From NCBI RefSeq assembly GCF_030506305.1, contig NZ_CP119421.1:240354-304353 (forward strand): DNA of 64,000 bases. The letters are read 5' to 3'. This document shows, piece after piece, positions 51,308 to 61,090 of the stretch (positions are counted from its first letter, which is position 1; every line of letters begins with the position of its first letter). The notes beneath the pieces were generated by a model. It did not search any database. It was given only the letters and a program-made list of their open reading frames with translations, and was not told where the DNA came from. This DNA is from Porifericola rhodea (lineage in GTDB: Bacteria; Bacteroidota; Bacteroidia; Cytophagales; Cyclobacteriaceae). The position numbers were made by a program, and so were the translations under genes.

Positions 51308-51338
51308 TTGTATTTTCATTAAGATACAGTTACCTTTG
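51308..51338 (+). promoter_or_regulatory. Bacteroidota-type promoter for bamD operon
   Basis: TTG (51308-51310), a 20-nt spacer and TACCTTTG (51331-51338) fully match TTG-N20-TAnnTTTG. The bamD start is 22 bp downstream, so the leader would be short. Confidence 0.6.
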
Positions 51339-51359
51339 CATGACATAAATACATAAGCA

Positions 51360-52187
51360 TTGCAGAAAAATACATACTTTGCTATAACATTTGTTTTGCT
51401 ATTGTTCACTACAGCATGTAGCGACTTTAGAAAAATTCAGAAGAGCTCAGACTGGCAGGTAAAATATGATGCTGCCCTGGAGTACTATCAAAATAAAGAT
51501 TACTACCGGGCCATAGTCTTGCTGGAAGAAGTACTACCAATCATCAGGGGTACAAAAACCGCAGAGGAAGCTCAGTACTATTATGCGTATGCGCATTACT
51601 ATGAGCGCAAGTATATCTTAAGCTCACATTACTTTAAAAACTTCTACGATACCTATACCCGTAGCCAGTACGCAACTGAATCTTTGTATATGCATGCCTA
51701 CTCTCTTTACCTGCAATCTCCGGTACCAAACCTAGATCAGAGCAGTACTTTTGAAGCAATAGAGGCTATGCAACTTTTTATTAACAAATATCCTTATAGT
51801 GAGTATAAGGATAAAGCAGAGCAGATACTGGACGAACTTCAGGCCAAGTTGGAGCTTAAAGCTTATGATAATGCTATTTTGTATTACAAGCTTGAAAACT
51901 ACAAAGCAGCGATTATTGCCTTCAACAATTTTCAGAAGGACTTTCCTGACTCTGAGCTTAACGAAGAAATTAGCTACTGGAAGGTAGCTGCACAGTTTAA
52001 ATTGGCAGAACAAAGTATACTTGTAAAACAGAAAGAAAGGTATTACACCACTATTGAGTATTATCAAACTTTCATAGACAAATATCCTAACAGCAAGTTT
52101 GTAGATGATGCTGAAAACATCTACGAAACCTGTGTGGAGAAAATAGGAAAAGATACTAGTGACAGTAACGCATCTATAAAACAATGA
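51360..52187 (+). CDS. bamD: Outer membrane assembly lipoprotein BamD-like
   Basis: A 275-residue lipoprotein (TTACS, Cys20) with TPR-type helices (DAALEYYQNKDYYRAIVLLEE, YYYAYAHYYERKYILSSHYFKNF, YSEYKDKAEQILDEL). BamD helps insert beta-barrel proteins through BamA. The start is a TTG, as no ATG fits a complete signal peptide, and it lies 22 bp behind a full promoter match. It overlaps rpoZ by 4 bp, heading the bamD-rpoZ-coaBC-DUF4835 operon. Confidence 0.88.
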   Translation: MQKNTYFAITFVLLLFTTACSDFRKIQKSSDWQVKYDAALEYYQNKDYYRAIVLLEEVLPIIRGTKTAEEAQYYYAYAHYYERKYILSSHYFKNFYDTYTRSQYATESLYMHAYSLYLQSPVPNLDQSSTFEAIEAMQLFINKYPYSEYKDKAEQILDELQAKLELKAYDNAILYYKLENYKAAIIAFNNFQKDFPDSELNEEISYWKVAAQFKLAEQSILVKQKERYYTTIEYYQTFIDKYPNSKFVDDAENIYETCVEKIGKDTSDSNASIKQ

Positions 52188-52507
52188 TAAAAAAAACGAA
52201 CATTCCTGCATCTATCGTAACTCGCGATACCGACAAAATTGCTGATCAGACTGGTAATATCTACGAGTCAGTAGCCATTATCTCTAAAAGAGCCCGTCAG
52301 GTATCTGTTGCGATGAAAGAAGAACTCAGCAGCAAGCTAGCTGAATTTGCTTCTACCGTAGATAACCTGGAAGAGGTTTTTGAAAACAGAGAGCAAATTG
52401 AGATCTCTAGATTTTACGAAAGAATGCCTAAACCTACTTCTATGGCTATAGAAGAGTTTATAGATGGCGAAGTAGAGTTTAGACGTGTAGAAGAAGACGA
52501 ACAATAA
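52184..52507 (+). CDS. rpoZ: RNA polymerase omega subunit (Bacteroidota type)
   Basis: A 107-residue protein of the Bacteroidota omega/Rpb6-like family. ASIVTRDTDKIADQTGNIYESVAII and SKRARQVSVAMKEELSSKL correspond to the core helix region that clamps the beta' subunit. The tail is acidic. Its ATG overlaps the bamD stop, indicating translational coupling. Confidence 0.85.
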   Translation: MIKKTNIPASIVTRDTDKIADQTGNIYESVAIISKRARQVSVAMKEELSSKLAEFASTVDNLEEVFENREQIEISRFYERMPKPTSMAIEEFIDGEVEFRRVEEDEQ

Positions 52508-52516
52508 TTTGTTATT

Positions 52517-53725
52517 TTGCTGCAAGGCAAAAAAATCATATTAGGAATTTGCGGGAGTATAGCGGCTTACAAGGCCGCTTTTCTCGTTCGACTCCTCGTT
52601 AAAGAGGGAGCCGAAGTTCAGGTAGTAATGACTGAAGCTGCGCAGGACTTTATTACCCCTCTTACCCTTGCTACCTTATCTAAAAGACCGGTTCTTTCCA
52701 CTTTTACAGCAGATAAAGGGCAAGGCCAATGGAACAATCATGTAGAACTGGGGCTTTGGGCAGACCTTATGCTAATTGCACCCGCCAGCGCTAATACGCT
52801 AGCTAAGTTTGCTCAGGGTATCTGCAACGACCTCCTTACGGCTATTTACCTTTCTGCCCGCTGTCCGGTAGTATTAGCTCCAGCGATGGACCTGGATATG
52901 TACGCTCACCCATCTACTCAGGCTAATCTTCAGAAACTTAGAATATACGGCAATATTATACTTGAAGCGGAAGAGGGAGAGCTTGCCAGCGGACTTTCCG
53001 GACAAGGACGTATGGCAGAACCTGAAAATATAGTCACCAACTTAAAGCAGCACTTTCAGCAGGCATTAGCACTAGAGGGAAAGAAAGTGCTACTTACTGC
53101 TGGCCCTACACAGGAAGCAATTGACCCAGTTCGCTATATTAGTAATGCCTCATCAGGAAAAATGGGCTACGCCCTTGCCCGTAGTTTACTGGCACAGGGA
53201 GCGGAAGTCATACTCATAAGCGGACCTTCTCACGAAACTATTGCTCATCATCACCTGACCTTGATTCAGGTAAAGTCTGCGCAGGATATGTATGAAGCTG
53301 CACACGAGCATTTTACCAACTGCGATATCGCCATATTTGCCGCCGCAGTTTCTGACTACACGCCAAAAATCAAGTACAGCAAAAAAATAAAAAAGAAAGA
53401 AGAAGAGTTGCAGGTTGAGCTGACCAAAACGATTGATATTGCTCGTACCTTAAGCACTCAGAAAAGTGAGAAACAGTTTACGGTAGGTTTCGCACTGGAA
53501 ACGCATGATGAAGAGGCTAATGCTTACAAAAAAATCCGGGAGAAAAACTTTAACATGATTGTGCTTAATTCCCTGAACGATCAGGGAGCCGGATTTGGTT
53601 ATGACACCAACAAGGTTAAAGTTATTTTAGCCAATAATCAGGAACCTAAGTCGTTTCCTCTTAAGTCCAAGCAAGAAGTAGCACGTGATATTGTAAAGCT
53701 CATTACCGAAAATTATCATGGATAA
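52517..53725 (+). CDS. coaBC: Bifunctional CoaBC (phosphopantothenoylcysteine decarboxylase / phosphopantothenate-cysteine ligase)
   Basis: A 402-residue fusion with a TTG start 9 bp after rpoZ. The N-terminal flavin domain has GSIAAYKAAFLVR (13-25) and the conserved substrate-binding PASANTLAKFAQGICNDLL segment with PAMDLDMY. The C-terminal ligase domain has TAGPTQEAIDPVRYISNASSG and AAAVSDYTP. It performs steps two and three of coenzyme A synthesis from 4'-phosphopantothenate. It overlaps the DUF4835 gene by 8 bp. Confidence 0.95.
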   Translation: MLQGKKIILGICGSIAAYKAAFLVRLLVKEGAEVQVVMTEAAQDFITPLTLATLSKRPVLSTFTADKGQGQWNNHVELGLWADLMLIAPASANTLAKFAQGICNDLLTAIYLSARCPVVLAPAMDLDMYAHPSTQANLQKLRIYGNIILEAEEGELASGLSGQGRMAEPENIVTNLKQHFQQALALEGKKVLLTAGPTQEAIDPVRYISNASSGKMGYALARSLLAQGAEVILISGPSHETIAHHHLTLIQVKSAQDMYEAAHEHFTNCDIAIFAAAVSDYTPKIKYSKKIKKKEEELQVELTKTIDIARTLSTQKSEKQFTVGFALETHDEEANAYKKIREKNFNMIVLNSLNDQGAGFGYDTNKVKVILANNQEPKSFPLKSKQEVARDIVKLITENYHG

Positions 53726-54629
53726 AGTACGCATTCTACTACTCTTATTTTTTAGCGTTTTGAACGCTACCCCCCTACTGGCGCAGGAGCTTAACGCCAA
53801 TGTGGTAGTAAACTACCAGAATGTGCAAACTACCGAAACCAGGGTTTTTGAAGACATGCAGAATGCCTTTCGTCAGTTTTTGAACAACAGAAAGTGGACG
53901 GATGATAGCTTTGCCCCCGAAGAGCGGATCAATTGCAACTTTGTAATTAATATTGAGCAGATGCCCAGCGTAGGTAACTTTGAGGCTACAGTGCAGATAC
54001 AATCCTCGCGTCCCATTTACGGAACCAATTACGAGTCTTTAATGCTCAATTTTGCTGATCGTGACTGGCAATTTCAATACACCGAATCTCAGCCCCTGGA
54101 GTTTAACCCTAACAATTTTACCACCAATATCAGCAGCCTGCTGGCCTTCTATGCCAATATCATATTAGGTTTAGATTACGACTCTTTCAGTGAACTGGGA
54201 GGTCAGCAGTACTTTGAAACAGCTCAACTGATTGTAAGTAATGCTCAACAGCAAGGAGGTCAGGGGTGGAACCAGTTTGGAAGCAGCAGAAGAAGAAACA
54301 GGTATTGGCTTGCAGAAAACTTTATCAACCCACAAATGACTCCCGTGCGTAGAGGCATTTACCAATACCATCGCCTTGGATTAGATACTTTTATGGAAGA
54401 TGAAGAAGAGAGCCGGAAAAATATGCTTTCTGCACTAAATGAAATGCAGGAAGTAAGCAAAATATTCCCTCAGTCTATTCTTTTAGTTTCTTTTTTTGAT
54501 GCTAAAAATGACGAAATTATCAGTACCTATTCCAAAGGAGACACTCAGGTGCGTAGAGATGCCTATAATGCTCTGGTAGAAATTAACCCTACACTAGTAG
54601 AAGATTATAGTCCTATCATCAATAACTAA
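53718..54629 (+). CDS. DUF4835 protein, PorD-like T9SS-associated factor
   Basis: A 303-residue exported protein (signal peptide about 1-22, PLLAQE). LNANVVVNYQNVQTTETRVFEDMQNAF-type opening, FLNNRKWTDDSFAPEERINCNF, NFADRDWQFQYTES and LAFYANIILGLDYDSFSELGG are signature segments of DUF4835. The family has been named PorD and linked to type IX secretion, a link I recall but cannot verify here. It sits in the conserved bamD-rpoZ-coaBC cluster, consistent with an outer-membrane role. Confidence 0.85.
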   Translation: MDKVRILLLLFFSVLNATPLLAQELNANVVVNYQNVQTTETRVFEDMQNAFRQFLNNRKWTDDSFAPEERINCNFVINIEQMPSVGNFEATVQIQSSRPIYGTNYESLMLNFADRDWQFQYTESQPLEFNPNNFTTNISSLLAFYANIILGLDYDSFSELGGQQYFETAQLIVSNAQQQGGQGWNQFGSSRRRNRYWLAENFINPQMTPVRRGIYQYHRLGLDTFMEDEEESRKNMLSALNEMQEVSKIFPQSILLVSFFDAKNDEIISTYSKGDTQVRRDAYNALVEINPTLVEDYSPIINN

Positions 54630-54659
54630 AAATACTTTTTGTAAGTATCTCTATTCTTA

Positions 54660-54690
54660 TTGTTATTGATAATCCCAAATTGTAGCTTTG
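54660..54690 (+). promoter_or_regulatory. Bacteroidota-type promoter upstream of recN
   Basis: TTG (54660-54662), a 20-nt spacer and TAGCTTTG (54683-54690) fit TTG-N20-TAnnTTTG exactly. The recN ATG is about 200 bp away, so the transcript would have a long leader. Confidence 0.5.
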
Positions 54691-54891
54691 CAATACTTGA
54701 ATTAAGTACGTTCTTTTAATCCATTTTTCAGACCGGGCAAAAGGAGCATGTAGCAAATGGCTAATATCTCCAGAGAACTTTTGTGCCAACATTAAACAAA
54801 TTGTATACCTGGCTCTGTTTAAATGATAAGCTGAAACAACAATAATTATTGTATTTTAGACTTAGCTGACGGCTAGACTTCACAGTTTTGT

Positions 54892-56541
54892 ATGCTCAAA
54901 AACTTAGTAATAAAAAATTATGCCTTGTTAGAGTCGCTGGAGATGGAACCCTCTTCTGCACTCAACATCATTACCGGTGAAACTGGCGCTGGTAAATCTA
55001 TTATGCTTGGTGCCATCGGCCTCCTGCTAGGCAATCGTGCTGATAAAAAGAGCCTTTACAATGAAGAAAGCAAATGTGTGATAGAAGGCACCTTTACGGT
55101 CAATAAGTATCAGTTAGAATCTATATTTGATCGCGAAGAACTGGATTATGATCCTGTCTGTATCCTTCGTAGAGAAATTACACCCAGTGGTAAGTCTCGT
55201 GCCTTTATTAACGATACTCCGGTAAGGCTGGAAACGATGAAGGGCGTAGGCAGGTTTATGGTTGATATCCACAGCCAACACGATAGCTTACTTTTAGCCA
55301 ACCATGAGTACCAGCTTGAAATTATTGACGCGTATGCTGATAATGAAAACCGTCTAAAAATCTATCAACAGAGCTACTACAAACACCGTAGAGCACAGGG
55401 CGAGTATGATCAGCTTCGTAAGCAGGCAGCTGATATGAAACGTGAGGCGGACTATCATAACTTCCTGCTAGACGAGCTTCACAAAGCCAAACTACAAGAG
55501 GGAGAGCAGGACAGGCTGGAAGAGGAGCTTCAGATGATGGAAAATGCAGGTAACATTAGAGAACAGCTTAACCTCTTAAATACCCTACTGGCCAATGATA
55601 CGCATAGCATTGACGATATGATGGTACAGGCCAAACAGGCAATCTCTAAAATATCAGGCTATTCGCAAAAGTATGAATCGCTTTATCAGCGATTGGAAAG
55701 TTGCCTGATTGAACTCCGAGATATTAATAATGAAGCAGAAAGTGCCGCGCTGGAAGTTGACTTTGACATGGAGAAAGTAAAGACTGTACGTGAGCGTGTA
55801 AACCTGATTTATCAACTTCAGCAGAAACATCAGGTAGACTCTGTAGGTGCTCTGCTGGAAATACAGGCTGATCTGGAAAGAAAACTGGAAAGGGTAATGA
55901 ATCTGGATCATGATATTGAGCACCTAAAATCAGTAAAAGATGCGGCTTACCATGAGATGATGGTGCATGCCCAAAGCCTTAGCGTATCCCGACAAAAAGT
56001 ATTTCAGAGTTTTTCTGAAACCATATCTAAGCTGCTTAAAAATTTAGGTATTCCGGATGCCTCTATAAAAATTGAACGCAAAAATATTGAGCCTTATAGT
56101 AATGGAATAGATGAAGTTAATGTCCTTTTTAGTGCTAACAAAGGTATAGCTCCTCAGGATATTAAAGCAGTAGCCTCTGGTGGAGAATTCTCTCGTTTGA
56201 TGTTTTGTATCAAATATGTACTCGCCGATAAAATTTCTTTACCGACTATTATTTTTGATGAGATTGATACCGGAGTTTCAGGAGAAATTGCCATCAAGAT
56301 GGTAAATATGATGAAAGAAATGGCTCAAAACCATCAGGTGATTGTAATTAGCCATTTGCCACAGGTAGCTGCTAAAGGTGATGCTCACTATTTTGTCTAC
56401 AAAGACAATAGCTCTAACAAAGCTGTCAGTAAAATTAAGAGACTAACTTCTGACGAAAGGATAGAGGAAATTGCTAAAATGATTGGAGGTAGTAACCCTT
56501 CCAGCATTGCCTTTGAAAATGCTAAAGAACTACTGGCCTGA
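54892..56541 (+). CDS. recN: DNA repair protein RecN
   Basis: A 549-residue SMC-like ATPase acting in double-strand break repair. The N-terminal ATPase lobe has the Walker A ITGETGAGKSIML (28-40) and a Q-loop FMVDIHSQHDSLLL. A long coiled coil (about 150-380) follows, and the C-terminal lobe has the signature AVASGGEFSRLM and Walker B TIIFDEIDTGVSG. Length and motifs are normal. It is the last gene of the cluster and has its own upstream promoter match. Confidence 0.95.
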   Translation: MLKNLVIKNYALLESLEMEPSSALNIITGETGAGKSIMLGAIGLLLGNRADKKSLYNEESKCVIEGTFTVNKYQLESIFDREELDYDPVCILRREITPSGKSRAFINDTPVRLETMKGVGRFMVDIHSQHDSLLLANHEYQLEIIDAYADNENRLKIYQQSYYKHRRAQGEYDQLRKQAADMKREADYHNFLLDELHKAKLQEGEQDRLEEELQMMENAGNIREQLNLLNTLLANDTHSIDDMMVQAKQAISKISGYSQKYESLYQRLESCLIELRDINNEAESAALEVDFDMEKVKTVRERVNLIYQLQQKHQVDSVGALLEIQADLERKLERVMNLDHDIEHLKSVKDAAYHEMMVHAQSLSVSRQKVFQSFSETISKLLKNLGIPDASIKIERKNIEPYSNGIDEVNVLFSANKGIAPQDIKAVASGGEFSRLMFCIKYVLADKISLPTIIFDEIDTGVSGEIAIKMVNMMKEMAQNHQVIVISHLPQVAAKGDAHYFVYKDNSSNKAVSKIKRLTSDERIEEIAKMIGGSNPSSIAFENAKELLA

Positions 56542-56766
56542 CATCTTTAGACAAAGCTCAGCCATTAATTATGAGCTAATTTATAAGGGCAGATGTAATA
56601 AGGGAGAGCCTTTTGCTCACACCTAAACACTAATATTATTGCTTATTGGTAGCTCCCTTTTAGCTTGTTTTATAGTAAGCCTGGCATTTTTTAAGTTTTA
56701 CTCATAAATATCAACACTCTTTTCGTAGGTTGAGAAGGTCAATACCTAGAGCTTGTAATAGCAAAA

Positions 56767-57324
56767 CTAGTAGCTTACTTTACGGCTTTTGCTAATAGTT
56801 ACAGCATTATAGAAGCCAACCACCCCTCCTAATAAATGAGACTCCCAGGACATACCATTTTGCGTAGGCAGAATACCATAAAATAGTCCTCCATAAATGA
56901 ACATAATTACCAAGGAAATAAGGAGAGACTTAAAGTCTTGACGAAAGATACCGAAGAAAATCAGGAATGAAGCTAGGCCATAAATTAACCCACTAGCCCC
57001 TATATGAAAAGCCGGTCGGGCAAACAGCCATACCAGTACTCCGGTAAGAAAGTAGCACTGCAGAAATACGCGATTGGCTATTTTACTATAAAACATGTAC
57101 AGCATAGTACCCAAAAACAAGAGAGGAAAAGTGTTTGAAGCCAAATGTTTGAGCCCTCCGTGCAAGAGTGGCGCTGTAACGATACCTACCAGCCCCCTGA
57201 TAGTTCGTGGCCATATGCCAAAGAGGGCAAAGTCTACCTGATAAGAATACTCAAATAAGAGAATTGCCCACATAAACATCACCAGCCGTGCCGGAACAAT
57301 AATACTTTTACTAATACTCTGCAT
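56767..57324 (-). CDS. Rhomboid-family intramembrane serine protease
   Basis: About 185 residues from ATG 57324; an upstream ATG at 57348 would overlap the preceding gene. Six membrane helices are visible. The catalytic Ser is in GASGLIYGLASF and the His in SHLLGGVVGF, and the HGGLKHLASNTFPL helix is the usual N-terminal rhomboid motif. It cleaves membrane proteins within the bilayer; the substrate is unknown. It is 4 bp after the nuclease-fold gene. Confidence 0.9.
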   Translation of the reverse strand: MQSISKSIIVPARLVMFMWAILLFEYSYQVDFALFGIWPRTIRGLVGIVTAPLLHGGLKHLASNTFPLLFLGTMLYMFYSKIANRVFLQCYFLTGVLVWLFARPAFHIGASGLIYGLASFLIFFGIFRQDFKSLLISLVIMFIYGGLFYGILPTQNGMSWESHLLGGVVGFYNAVTISKSRKVSY

Positions 57325-57328
57325 GATA

Positions 57329-58354
57329 TTAATTTTCTTTCCCGGCAAGCACCGAGGCTGTCGTTTTAAGCTTTATAATAAGTGGAAGGTGATCACTGAA
57401 CCCACCATGATAACGGTATCCCACATAGGTTCGTTTTGGTTTATAGCCACCATAAGTTCTATCCTCTTCTAGCAACCAGTCTGGATGAAAGATATCAGCT
57501 TCCGCATACAACATATTAGGCCCATTAACAGGCCTTAAGTTCTTATTAACCCAGACATGATCAAAATGACTCCAAAGTCCCTGATGTTTATGGGTACCTT
57601 CAAAGCTTTTTAAGCTAATGACCTCAAAACCGTTGGGGCCATTGGTTAAGTGTTGCAAGCTAGGGTCAGCAGGCGTATCATTAAAATCTCCGGTAAAAAT
57701 TATAGCAGCCTCAGGTTCAGCCACTAAAATTGAGTCTGCATACATTCGTAGAACCTTAGCAGCGTGTATCCTTCTACCTTCTGAAGCTTTGCCCCCTCCA
57801 TAACGAGACGGCCAATGGTTTGTGAATAAATGGAAATTCTGGCTATGATTAGCATTAGCTTTAATATGAATAATATCTCTGCTTTTTCGGTTTGGGTCCT
57901 GCGGAAAAGATAAGCGAATAAAACTGGTATCGGACACCTCTATTTGAGATGCCCGGTATAAAATGGCTAAATCTATTCCTCTACGATCTTCAGACTCCTG
58001 ATGAATAATCTGGTAGCCACCTCTCAAGAGTGGAGTACGCTCAATTAAGTCCTTTAAAACTTCATTGTTTTCTACTTCTGCTAAAGCAATCAGGTCTGGT
58101 AGTTCCCATCCGCCTGTGGCAACTAATGTTTTGTAAATCGCAAAAAGCTTTTGCTGATAGCGCTCATTGCTCCAACCTCTGATACCATAGGGTAAAAATT
58201 CTTCATCCCTCGTAAGGGTATCATCTTTTGTATCAAAAAGGTTTTCTACGTTCCAGAATACAATCTTTGTTTCTTCTTCACCTCTCCCCTCTTGCTGAGA
58301 CCAGCCGGTTAATGAAGCGAATAAACACAATAGTAGCAGTCCAAGTATTTTCAT
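57329..58354 (-). CDS. Exported endonuclease/exonuclease/phosphatase-family protein
   Basis: A 341-residue protein with a signal peptide (about 1-19, LTGWSQ). FWNVENLFDTKDD (34-46), ALAEVENNEVL, TNHWPSRYGG, FTGDFNDTPADPS and GFSDHLPLIIK include the metal and catalytic residues of the DNase I-like superfamily. Activity may be on DNA, RNA or phospho-compounds outside the cytoplasm. It is paired with the rhomboid gene. Confidence 0.88.
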   Translation of the reverse strand: MKILGLLLLCLFASLTGWSQQEGRGEEETKIVFWNVENLFDTKDDTLTRDEEFLPYGIRGWSNERYQQKLFAIYKTLVATGGWELPDLIALAEVENNEVLKDLIERTPLLRGGYQIIHQESEDRRGIDLAILYRASQIEVSDTSFIRLSFPQDPNRKSRDIIHIKANANHSQNFHLFTNHWPSRYGGGKASEGRRIHAAKVLRMYADSILVAEPEAAIIFTGDFNDTPADPSLQHLTNGPNGFEVISLKSFEGTHKHQGLWSHFDHVWVNKNLRPVNGPNMLYAEADIFHPDWLLEEDRTYGGYKPKRTYVGYRYHGGFSDHLPLIIKLKTTASVLAGKEN

Positions 58355-58423
58355 TGTACTGAATTTGCTACAAGTTAAGTCTAGCTACTTGCTTATTTGC
58401 TTTAATAGTTACTCTTACATTAC

Positions 58424-60010
58424 TTAAAGTGGAATATTTCCATGTTTCTTCTTTGGTAGTTGATCTACCTTGTTCTCTAACATCTTGAAAGCCCGCATTA
58501 GCTTATGACGCGTTTCTCTCGGGTATATTACTTCATCTATATAACCTCTTTGAGCAGCCATATAAGGATTAGCAAATGTTTGAGTGTATTCATCAATTTT
58601 CTCCTGAAGTTTAGCCTCCGGATCTTCAGCGCTGGAGATTTCCTTTTTAAAGATTATTTCTGAAGCCCCTTTAGCACCCATAACCGCAATCTCGGCACTA
58701 GGCCAGGCATAATTCATATCTGCACCAATGTGTTTGGAGTTCATTACATCATATGCTCCCCCATAAGCTTTGCGAGTAATTACTGTCACTCGCGGGACGG
58801 TAGCCTCACTAAAGGCATAGAGTAATTTGGCTCCATTAGTAATAATTGCATTCCACTCCTGATCTGTGCCAGGCAAAAACCCGGGTACGTCTTCCAACAC
58901 TAAAAGAGGAATGTTGAAGCTATCGCAAAAGCGCACAAAACGGGCTCCTTTGACGCTGGCACTGATATCCAGAACTCCGGCAAGAGTAGCCGGCTGATTA
59001 CCAACAATTCCAATGCTTCTGCCACCCAGCCTGGCAAAACCTATCACTATGTTTTCAGCATAATTCTGATGCACCTCCATAAAACTATTCTCATCTACTA
59101 TTCCATTCACTACATCCCGCATATCGTAGGGTTGGTTAGGGTTTTCTGGTACTATGTCATCCAGTGTGGGGCGACTTTCATCCTCCTGTAACTGATAAGG
59201 TAAATGAGGAGCATCTTCTTCACAATTTTGAGGCATATAGCTAAACAGACGCCGAATATCTTTAATACACTGCAATTCATTTTTGCAGGCAAAATGTGTT
59301 ACACCACTTTTAGTGCTATGGGTGAGGGCTCCCCCAAGTTCTTCGGCGGTTACATCTTCGTGGGTCACTGTTTTTACAACATTGGGGCCGGTTACAAACA
59401 TATAAGAGGTTTTTTCTACCATAAAGATAAAATCCGTAATGGCCGGCGAATACACAGCCCCGCCTGCACAAGGCCCCATTACCGCTGATATTTGAGGAAT
59501 TAGCCCCGAAGCTAACGTATTGCGGTAGAAAATATCAGCATATCCACCTAAAGAGACTACACCTTCCTGTATACGAGCACCACCAGAATCGTTTAGCCCG
59601 ATGATAGGAGCGCCATTCTTCATGGCCAAATCCATAATCTTGACAATCTTTTCCGCATGCGCTTCTGATAGTGAGCCTCCAAAAACAGTAAAGTCCTGAG
59701 AGTATACATAGACCAGACGTCCATCTACAGTACCGTAACCGGTGATTACTCCATCACCCAGATATTTTTGCTTTTCCAGACCAAAAGAGGTACTACGATG
59801 TTCAACAAATTTGCCAGTTTCTTCAAAAGAACCTTCATCCAAGAGCAACGCAATTCTCTCTCTGGCTGTAAGTTTACCTTTATCGTGTTGTGCCTTAATT
59901 CGTGTTTCCCCACCACCTTCCAGTGCTTTCAGGTTCTTTTCTTCCAAAGTCTTAAACTTCTCCGCTTTCGTGGCTAGCTTTGTGGTAGTCCCTTTTTGGC
60001 TGTCTTTCAT
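58424..60010 (-). CDS. Acyl-CoA carboxylase beta (carboxyltransferase) subunit, PccB-like
   Basis: A 528-residue carboxyltransferase when started at the ATG at 60010; the open frame continues upstream but that part is not protein-like. The N-terminal [15 protein letters not shown] leads into [45 protein letters not shown] and the C-terminal [11 protein letters not shown] and [14 protein letters not shown] segments. It transfers carboxyl groups from biotin to propionyl- or methylcrotonyl-type CoA, most like propionyl-CoA carboxylase. The biotin-carrying subunit is not in the window. Confidence 0.93.
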   Translation of the reverse strand: MKDSQKGTTTKLATKAEKFKTLEEKNLKALEGGGETRIKAQHDKGKLTARERIALLLDEGSFEETGKFVEHRSTSFGLEKQKYLGDGVITGYGTVDGRLVYVYSQDFTVFGGSLSEAHAEKIVKIMDLAMKNGAPIIGLNDSGGARIQEGVVSLGGYADIFYRNTLASGLIPQISAVMGPCAGGAVYSPAITDFIFMVEKTSYMFVTGPNVVKTVTHEDVTAEELGGALTHSTKSGVTHFACKNELQCIKDIRRLFSYMPQNCEEDAPHLPYQLQEDESRPTLDDIVPENPNQPYDMRDVVNGIVDENSFMEVHQNYAENIVIGFARLGGRSIGIVGNQPATLAGVLDISASVKGARFVRFCDSFNIPLLVLEDVPGFLPGTDQEWNAIITNGAKLLYAFSEATVPRVTVITRKAYGGAYDVMNSKHIGADMNYAWPSAEIAVMGAKGASEIIFKKEISSAEDPEAKLQEKIDEYTQTFANPYMAAQRGYIDEVIYPRETRHKLMRAFKMLENKVDQLPKKKHGNIPL

Positions 60011-60133
60011 AGTAAATATTAATTTATTTGTCTTAAATATAGTTATATATAAGAAACCATTTATTTTCGCATAGCATTTAGATATAATAAATGTATATAC
60101 ACCATACTCCCCCTCAGGAGTAGTTCTACTGAT

Positions 60134-61081
60134 ATGGAGAAGCAAAGAATAGCCGTTATTGATCTAGGCACCAATACATTTCATCTGCTGATTGTTAGTG
60201 TTGATACCCGTCAGCGCTTTCATATGCTTCATCGTGAGCGTAAGGCTGTGATGATTGGTCGTGGAGGAATTACTAAAGGGGTGATTAGTGAAGAAGCGCA
60301 GTTACGTGCATTGTCGACCATTACGCATTTTAAAGAGGTTATTGATCAGTATGAGGTAGACCATGTAGTGGCTACTGCAACCAGTGCATTTCGCAATGCT
60401 AAAAACGGACAAGCTATTACCGAAAAAGTATTGGAACATACTGGAATCAGCATAGATATTATCTCTGGAGATACAGAGGCGGAGTATATCTTTTATGGAG
60501 TAAAAGAAGCTATGCCACTGAGTGAGGAAAACGCGCTTATTATGGATATAGGTGGTGGAAGTGTGGAGTTTATTATTTGTAATGCTGAGGAAGTACTTTG
60601 GAAACAAAGTTTTGAAATTGGAGCTCAGCGCCTACTTGACCTTTTTGATATAAAAGATTCTGTCTCCAAAGAAAACGTCCATGATTTGTTACAGTACTTT
60701 AATGAGCAGCTTCAGGATTTAACAGACGCAATAAAAAAATATAAACCAGAAAGCCTGATAGGTGCCTCAGGTACTTTTGATACCCTAAGCGATATTTATG
60801 TTATAGACCAGAATATTGCAGTGGCTCCAGATGCTTCTGAACTCCCTCTCTCTTATGACTTTTATTTAAAAACACATCAGGAACTGTGCGAAAAGAACCA
60901 TAATGAACGCATGAAAATACCCGGCATGATAGCTCTTAGAGCAGATATGATAGTGGTAGCTTCATGGCTTATCTATTTCGTACTGGATAAATATTATATC
61001 AGACAGATCAGGGTGTCTGCCTACGCACTCAAAGAAGGACTACTCCGATGTGTAACAAATCAACTTATAGCAAACCAGTAA
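60134..61081 (+). CDS. Ppx/GppA-family phosphatase
   Basis: A 315-residue ASKHA-fold enzyme. [14 protein letters not shown] (8-21) and [13 protein letters not shown] (138-150) are the two phosphate-binding motifs, and [13 protein letters not shown] is another conserved segment. It corresponds to the short exopolyphosphatase/GppA form without the C-terminal HD domain. It hydrolyses polyphosphate or pppGpp. It is 10 bp ahead of the Ldh-family gene. Confidence 0.92.
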   Translation: MEKQRIAVIDLGTNTFHLLIVSVDTRQRFHMLHRERKAVMIGRGGITKGVISEEAQLRALSTITHFKEVIDQYEVDHVVATATSAFRNAKNGQAITEKVLEHTGISIDIISGDTEAEYIFYGVKEAMPLSEENALIMDIGGGSVEFIICNAEEVLWKQSFEIGAQRLLDLFDIKDSVSKENVHDLLQYFNEQLQDLTDAIKKYKPESLIGASGTFDTLSDIYVIDQNIAVAPDASELPLSYDFYLKTHQELCEKNHNERMKIPGMIALRADMIVVASWLIYFVLDKYYIRQIRVSAYALKEGLLRCVTNQLIANQ

Positions 61082-61090
61082 CAGCGTTAC

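Noticed and set aside
56590-56665. Possible hairpin after recN (AAGGGAG with CTCCCTT)
   Set aside because: The arms are short, the loop is longer than 40 nt and continuation pairs are mismatched; too weak to list as a terminator.
60011-60145. Extended N-terminus of the acyl-CoA carboxylase from the ATG at 60145
   Set aside because: The 45 extra residues do not resemble the family and would overlap the divergent Ppx/GppA gene; the ATG at 60010 starts a normal protein.
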